Source: UMGS902 sp045538895
GTDB lineage: Bacteria > Bacillota > Clostridia > Oscillospirales > CAG-272
DNA: 6,668 nt
Assembly: GCA_045538895.1 (NCBI GenBank)
Contig: JAZQEH010000032.1
Coordinates: 1 to 6,668, forward strand
Direction of reading: 5' to 3'
The notes below the pieces were generated by a model. It was not told where the DNA came from, searched no databases, and saw nothing but the letters and a program-made list of their open reading frames with translations. Positions within the stretch are counted from its first letter, which is position 1, and the number at the start of each line of letters is the position of its first letter. Positions 4,601 to 6,668 of this stretch are shown piece by piece. The position numbers and the translations under genes are program-made.

Positions 4601-6602
4601 GTATAATATCAAAAAGAATGATGATACTTTAGCGGATGCAACGCTTACAATCACCGAGGGGGCATTGGTTTCCGACCATGCTTCGGATACCCAGACCAAA
4701 ACACGCTTCTATTCCCGAATTTACCTTGGTGACAGCTTTGGTGCAGACGGCATAACGGTATCAAATAAAACCGCTACTTTAAATGCAACAAACGTGGATA
4801 TCGGTGTTCTTTATACAATGTCCACTTCCTCAAATTACAAGAACAACCCTGTTATAAGCTGCGAAACAACCGTAAATCTTTACGGCAGAACAAGAGTTGA
4901 TCAGGGACGTACGGGCGACAAGAATGTAAATGCTGCAGAATCAACCGCTTCGCTCACAAAGCAGACACTTAACTTCTTTGACAACTCCTTAATCGGCACA
5001 AATTACTATATTCGTAATGCCGAAAATACAGTTTTGTACGTTTCGGGCTCAGGTGAGGGCAGAACCGTTCCTATGGATATCGGCTTTGCGTTCTATTCAT
5101 ACGGCAGTTTCGCAAGTGATGAAACAGATATGAACGTAGAGTTTAACTATGGATCTCATAGTTTTGCTCCCGCACTGTCCGAGCCTTTTTCCTATAATGC
5201 TGATGCAAATGCACAGAAGATTGTTACCGTAAACATGAAAGACGAGTGCGTATTTGCCGAAAAAGTAACCGTAGAGGCAACCCCCGATGCAAACGGTACA
5301 AAACTTTACTCTTGCACTTGCGGCAGAAGATACATCGAGGAATATGTGTATTCCTGCGAAGAAAAGGCACATTTCTATGTTGCAAACACAGACGGAACAT
5401 ATACTTGTACTGTTTGTGATAAGAACTTTACTGCGGTCAGCGGCGACAATGTATTTGCAATTTCTTCCGCTGTTGTGGAAAACGGTACCGTAACCGTTAC
5501 CGCTACGGTAAAAGGTAATTTTGCTGCGGCACTTGTAAATGTTGTATTACCGAGCGGATTTACATTTGCAGAGGCTATGCTTCCCACTGCGGACGGATTT
5601 GTATGCAGCGGTAATGCAAACGGCGATGTATATTCGATCTCCATTATTTCGGACAATGCCGCTTCAAAGCCTCTTGATATGGAAATCAAGCTTGTATACA
5701 GTTATGAAAATGGCGTCGAGGCAGCGGGACAACTTGTAGAGATTTTAGTTCCCGAGCTTTATAACAGCGATATGGAAAATGAAGTTGCTACCACCGTTTG
5801 TGCTCTTACCGGCAGAAGTGATTGTGCACATTCCGTTACCGAGGATGTCATAACACTTGCACCTACTTGTTCCGCTACGGGACTTAAAAAGGTAGTTTGC
5901 GCAGAGTGTAAAACCGTTATTGAGATGAATGCGGATGTTGAAAAAGACAGCACAAATCATAGCGATTATGCGTGCGTATCCTCCGAAAAAGGAATCGTTT
6001 GCTCAGGATGTAAGGCGGCAGTAGATGTCCCCGTAGCTCCCGTTATCATAATGGCTACGCCTAAATTAGTTGCGAACGGCAAGGTTGAGGTCGTTGTTTC
6101 CGTAAAAGCAACCGAACCTATTTTTGCAACAAGATTTGCTATAGATGCTCCCGAAGGATTTACCCTTCTTTCCGCAGAGGCATTGCTCGGTGACGAAACA
6201 ACCTATTCACTCATTGCTCAGGATAGCATTTCACTTCCTTATGAGGCGGTTGTTATGAATATGACCTATGAGAACGAGATTGTTGATTTTGATGTTCTCA
6301 AACTGACATTCTCGGTAGACGATACAGAAGTGGATAACCATATCATATCTGTAAATGCTATCGAAACCTACAATTGCGAAAAGGAACCGGTAGATACTGT
6401 TGCTATTTGCGGCGATGTTAGTGTTGTAGATGATACGGTAGTCGGAGACATCGACGGCGACGGCATGGTTACGGTTTTGGATGCTTTGATTCTCGTTCGT
6501 GCAATCGTTAACGATGAAACTGTTAAAAACGGCGATATAAACGGCGACGGCAAAGTAGGCCTTCTCGACGTGATTCGCATTATGAAACTTATTGCACAGT
6601 AA
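1593..6602 (+). CDS. Giant secreted modular protein: GLUG repeats, two beta-helices, two cohesin-like domains, dockerin
   Basis: The protein is 1669 aa from ATG 1593, or 1671 aa from the in-frame ATG at 1587, which sits too close to the Shine-Dalgarno; residue numbers here count from 1587. A signal peptide (about 3-23) is followed by GLUG-type repeats (46-315), Cys module A (408-473), beta-helix 1 (486-770), Cys module B (798-866), beta-helix 2 (877-1218), Cys module C (1221-1277), cohesin-like 1 (1289-1395), Cys module D (1413-1475), cohesin-like 2 (1483-1612) and a type I dockerin (1620-1671). No LPXTG, S-layer homology or membrane anchor is seen, so surface attachment would rest on the dockerin. 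No polysaccharide-lyase or hydrolase catalytic signature could be identified in the beta-helices, so an adhesin, glycan-binding or scaffold role is as likely as an enzyme. It follows gene 1 by two bases and is probably coupled to it. The frame is intact, with no frameshift. Confidence 0.95.
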   Translation: MTKRIITILILVLSLSLFASAAEISTANDMLTLMNTPSMWADSYTLTNDINLADATNGLSQTPIGTEENPFTGNFNGGGYTVSGIAIDGAALGMTDNVGLFGYIKSSGTVTIENLTVSGTVSGSGENIGGIIGYIYTTNITIQNCTNLCTVIGSSDFTGGIFGRLDSSSENALISGCKNMGAISCNSYAGGIAGFSSSTSGSITVEKCLNTGSVTTVGGAAAGIVGYWRDQGSSKGACSVRDCMNTGAIVAGTSGYAAGIIAHGAGKDVAYTVTRCFNTGKITATKASYVRPIVGRPSASTASAGGISDCYYTSTDKYTTAATSGEIYVSDATVAASVSGLGDAFVLVNGYAPELKVFHKHIEDGEYIITSAAHSKICYCGETAVSEAHTFTDGTCDKCGAQQTICAHDGKYEVIETAPTCSTVGSKYEYCPDCSQKVGDSIELPVDFANHSGTLAMSFANGSVNYVCSACSNVVYTDSALLTTVYVSESGKELVGNVTSQIGTQENPFKNFTEAMQYAAYNTNDVTVTILDSATTPANYKTPSFTNTITVKGGTLNTNTRFIMNGPMVFEHICFADSGNPFIAAQEHKIVMGEGITVSGGDIYLVGGYESGSAKNSDVSATGYSTDITVRSGAYRAIVGANRGLSGAYSGTINITIGKTNENDTLQIANTLVTTSLNYDGGDNVYATVVFDGAVDSVADFYAVGAVDAQGHFDVDIVVRGGNADLSKLKVALKGSDYALNVYSDSRTDGADTFAAAIIGEENVQPYRHYCLKVNGEHPDANADEVCDNCGAKIGCEHESGEWIETSSANCAAFAKYTWYCADCKELIENMTKDGDSYAADVHVSESYEWQANGEKYYFICTACKTSVEQTEEPTVYVSESGNDKNDGLNSVNAVASLTEAVSRIANVGGTVVVCGSYPLDNTTLPAYAKPITIKGSDTTDSFTRGGFKISSKTLLSLGGETVLDNLLFDGSATYIIACNWNNVTFGAIEAINNAQAYILLGKYNIKKNDDTLADATLTITEGALVSDHASDTQTKTRFYSRIYLGDSFGADGITVSNKTATLNATNVDIGVLYTMSTSSNYKNNPVISCETTVNLYGRTRVDQGRTGDKNVNAAESTASLTKQTLNFFDNSLIGTNYYIRNAENTVLYVSGSGEGRTVPMDIGFAFYSYGSFASDETDMNVEFNYGSHSFAPALSEPFSYNADANAQKIVTVNMKDECVFAEKVTVEATPDANGTKLYSCTCGRRYIEEYVYSCEEKAHFYVANTDGTYTCTVCDKNFTAVSGDNVFAISSAVVENGTVTVTATVKGNFAAALVNVVLPSGFTFAEAMLPTADGFVCSGNANGDVYSISIISDNAASKPLDMEIKLVYSYENGVEAAGQLVEILVPELYNSDMENEVATTVCALTGRSDCAHSVTEDVITLAPTCSATGLKKVVCAECKTVIEMNADVEKDSTNHSDYACVSSEKGIVCSGCKAAVDVPVAPVIIMATPKLVANGKVEVVVSVKATEPIFATRFAIDAPEGFTLLSAEALLGDETTYSLIAQDSISLPYEAVVMNMTYENEIVDFDVLKLTFSVDDTEVDNHIISVNAIETYNCEKEPVDTVAICGDVSVVDDTVVGDIDGDGMVTVLDALILVRAIVNDETVKNGDINGDGKVGLLDVIRIMKLIAQ
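1722..2531 (+). repeat. GLUG-type beta-solenoid repeat region
   Basis: Residues 46-315 begin with the typical entry YTLTNDINL, then PIGTEENPFTGNFNGGGYTV. Units of about 33 residues follow, carrying a GGI-x-G(Y/F/R) step and an x-C-x-N-x-G-x-(I/V) step. One Cys per unit sits in register at C147, C179, C210, C245, C278 and C312 (steps of 32, 31, 35, 33 and 34). The segment after it ends with the GYAPELK closing sequence near 352-358. GLUG repeats are common in bacterial adhesins and in surface proteins of gut Firmicutes; binding partners are not readable. Confidence 0.8.
2724..2789 (+). other. CxC/CxxC knuckle before Cys module A
   Basis: C380-Y-C382-G and C398-D-K-C401-G flank the stretch AHTFTDGT. 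This H...G-x-C-x-x-C-G unit is a recurring zinc-ribbon-like linker in large clostridial surface proteins. It could bind zinc or form disulfides; which one is not decided by sequence. Confidence 0.6.
2808..3005 (+). repeat. Cysteine module, copy A
   Basis: The Cys pattern is C408-A-H410, C423, C433-P-D-C436, C470-S-A-C473, with conserved APTCS and NHSG positions. Steps from the first Cys are 15, 10 and 3, matching copies B and D exactly. It joins the GLUG region to beta-helix 1. The paired CxxC motifs suggest a small zinc-ribbon-like fold. Confidence 0.75.
3042..3067 (+). repeat. Exact 26-bp direct repeat, copy 1 (beta-helix entry)
   Basis: These 26 bases recur identically at 4215-4240 in the same frame, encoding TVYVSESG plus two bases of the next codon. 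They mark the first strand of beta-helix 1. Exact identity at DNA level, while the rest of the two modules has diverged, points to recent recombination or local conversion. Confidence 0.9.
3042..3896 (+). other. Right-handed beta-helix module 1
   Basis: Residues 486-770 open with TVYVSESG, an entry motif seen in DUF1565/pectate-lyase-like beta-helix domains, followed by ENPFKNFTEAMQYA, then short strand-turn runs such as TITVKGGTL, FEHICFAD and TDITVRSGAYRAIVG. No lyase or hydrolase active-site set was found. It probably acts as an elongated binding or spacer module. The fold call rests on motif pattern only. Confidence 0.6.
3924..3962 (+). other. CxxC knuckle before Cys module B
   Basis: H780-PDANADEV-C789-D-N-C792-G matches the H-x-DAN-x-D-x-x-C-D-x-C-G linker that often precedes such cysteine modules in clostridial surface proteins. 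It is the counterpart of the knuckle at 2724-2789 and lies six residues before copy B. Confidence 0.6.
3978..4184 (+). repeat. Cysteine module, copy B
   Basis: The Cys pattern is C798-E-H800, C813, C823-A-D-C826, C863-T-A-C866. The first four cysteines have the same 15-10-3 spacing as copies A and D; the gap to the last pair is 37 residues rather than 34 or 31. It links beta-helix 1 to beta-helix 2. Confidence 0.75.
4215..4240 (+). repeat. Exact 26-bp direct repeat, copy 2 (beta-helix entry)
   Basis: Identical to 3042-3067 and in the same frame. It encodes the entry strand of beta-helix 2, 1173 bp downstream of copy 1, an exact multiple of three. Recombination between the copies would cleanly remove 391 residues, namely beta-helix 1 and Cys module B. 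Confidence 0.9.
4215..5240 (+). other. Right-handed beta-helix module 2
   Basis: Residues 877-1218 start with the same TVYVSESG as module 1. The continuation NDKNDGLNSVNAVASLTEAV, followed by VGGTVVVCGSYPL and KPITIKGSD, is the classic opening of secreted pectate-lyase-like beta-helix domains. Later strand runs include TLTITEGAL, LNATNVDIGVLY and TVNLYGRTRV. A catalytic set could not be recognised, so enzymatic activity is undecided. Confidence 0.65.
5247..5417 (+). repeat. Cysteine module, copy C (divergent)
   Basis: The Cys pattern is C1221, C1243-T-C1245-G, C1257, C1274-T-V-C1277. It resembles the other copies in order (single Cys, then CxC, then CxxC after about 30 residues) and has the matching G-T-K-L-Y-S-C run, but it lacks the second Cys and the C-x-H start and has CxC for CxxC. 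It joins beta-helix 2 to cohesin-like 1. Confidence 0.6.
5451..5771 (+). other. Cohesin-like beta-sandwich 1
   Basis: Residues 1289-1395 alternate strands in the order of cohesin and related carbohydrate-binding folds: FAISSAVVENGTVTVTATV, then an inner strand AALVNVVLPSGFTF, then VYSISIISDN and a late PLDMEIKLVYSYEN strand. Similarity is of pattern, not of diagnostic residues; a generic Ig-like or CBM2/3-like sandwich is the alternative. Confidence 0.45.
5823..6011 (+). repeat. Cysteine module, copy D
   Basis: The Cys pattern is C1413-A-H1415, C1428, C1438-A-E-C1441, C1472-S-G-C1475. It shares with copy A the runs APTCS-x-x-G and NHS and the exact 15-10-3 Cys spacing. It separates the two cohesin-like domains. 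Confidence 0.75.
6033..6422 (+). other. Cohesin-like beta-sandwich 2
   Basis: Residues 1483-1612 read as a cohesin-type fold: an opening strand with NGKVEVVVSVKATEPIFATR, then FAIDAPEGFTLLSAEAL, and the late FDVLKLTFSVDD strand that matches the 'vlatltFkv' position of cohesins, closing with HIISVNAIET. A cohesin-like domain directly before a dockerin is a known arrangement in Ruminococcus-type proteins. Whether it can bind a dockerin is unknown. Confidence 0.55.
6444..6599 (+). other. Type I dockerin domain at the C-terminus of gene 2
   Basis: Two complete calcium loops are present: D1621-I-D1623-G-D1625-G-M-V-T-V-L-D1632 and D1650-I-N1652-G-D1654-G-K-V-G-L-L-D1661, each with a following helix (ALILVRAIV and VIRIMKLIA). 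Loop positions 10-11 are V-L and L-L. The protein ends ten residues after D1661, the normal end for a dockerin, so the C-terminus is complete. Confidence 0.93.
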
Positions 6603-6610
6603 TTAAAATC

Positions 6611-6642
6611 ATCATAGCCACCGCCAAAGCGGTGGCTATGAT
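6611..6642 (+). terminator. Strong 14-bp hairpin after gene 2, probable terminator
   Basis: The arms ATCATAGCCACCGC (6611-6624) and GCGGTGGCTATGAT (6629-6642) pair perfectly around a CAAA loop, eight bases after the TAA. The tract after it, ATATATTAAG, is only weakly U-rich, and the next start codon is 20 bases away. It may be a leaky terminator or an mRNA 3'-end stabiliser rather than a full stop. Confidence 0.7.
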
Positions 6643-6648
6643 ATATTA

Positions 6649-6655
6649 AGAGGAA
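6649..6655 (+). promoter_or_regulatory. Ribosome binding site of the next gene
   Basis: AGAGGAA lies seven to eight bases before the ATG at 6662, normal spacing for a Firmicute. Only six bases separate it from the hairpin's right arm. Confidence 0.6.
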
Positions 6656-6661
6656 CAATTT

Positions 6662-6668
6662 ATGGATA
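6662..6668 (+). CDS. Start of a further gene (3' partial, two codons visible)
   Basis: The reading ATG GAT A at the window end follows a well-placed ribosome site, so a + strand gene probably begins here (Met-Asp-). Nothing can be said of its product. Its nearness to the hairpin suggests it is either read through from genes 1 and 2 or driven by a promoter overlapping the end of gene 2. Confidence 0.5.

Noticed and set aside
5481..5515. Nested palindromes (ACGGTACCGT and AACGGT/ACCGTT) as a possible operator
   Set aside because: They lie in codons for a Thr-Val run (TVTVTATV) of the cohesin-like domain; the symmetry follows from ACC/GTA/GTT codon choice.
2808..6011. CxxC pairs read as DNA-binding zinc fingers
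   Set aside because: The protein has a clear signal peptide and extracellular domains on both sides of each module, so a DNA-binding role is not sensible.
1587..6602. LPXTG, S-layer homology or transmembrane anchor in gene 2
   Set aside because: None was found; the chain ends ten residues after the last dockerin ligand.
6592..6642. Possible promoter for the next gene (TTGCAC at 6592, TATGAT at 6637)
   Set aside because: The spacing is 39 bases, and TATGAT is part of the hairpin arm with no fair -35 at 17 bases; not strong enough to call.

Overview
The window looks like part of a chromosome from an anaerobic Firmicute of the class Clostridia, probably a gut or rumen Ruminococcaceae/Oscillospiraceae-type organism. 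This rests on mid-range GC by eye, strong AAAGGAG-type ribosome sites, and two adjacent proteins that both end in type I dockerin domains. Also typical are large modular surface proteins combining GLUG-type repeats, right-handed beta-helices and CxxC 'knuckle' linkers. No taxonomic marker is present, so this is inference.

Layout, all on the + strand. (1) Positions 1-1590 hold the 3' part of a gene whose start lies off the window. The visible 529 residues are a LamG/concanavalin-like domain, a calcineurin-like metallophosphoesterase domain and a C-terminal dockerin. (2) Positions 1593-6602 hold a very large secreted protein of about 1670 aa. Its order is signal peptide, GLUG-type repeats, Cys module A, beta-helix 1, Cys module B, beta-helix 2, Cys module C, cohesin-like 1, Cys module D, cohesin-like 2, dockerin. 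Its start overlaps or abuts the stop of gene 1, and its ribosome site lies inside the end of gene 1, so the two are almost certainly co-transcribed and translationally coupled. (3) A perfect 14-bp hairpin at 6611-6642 follows gene 2. (4) A ribosome site and ATG at 6662 open a further gene that runs off the window. There is no gene-free stretch longer than 60 bases.

How they may work together: both products should act outside the cell. Gene 1 would supply a phosphoesterase. Gene 2 looks like a non-enzymatic or lyase-like adhesin/scaffold with long beta-solenoid arms. Each ends in a dockerin, so each could plug into a cohesin-bearing scaffoldin. Gene 2 also seems to carry cohesin-like folds, so direct docking of product 1 onto product 2 is possible but unproven. 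The most striking structure is an approximately 65-residue cysteine module used four times, once at every junction between the large domains of gene 2. Three of the copies have identical Cys spacing. Residue numbers for gene 2 are counted from the ATG at 1587; subtract two for the preferred start at 1593. Numbers for gene 1 count from the first codon of the window.
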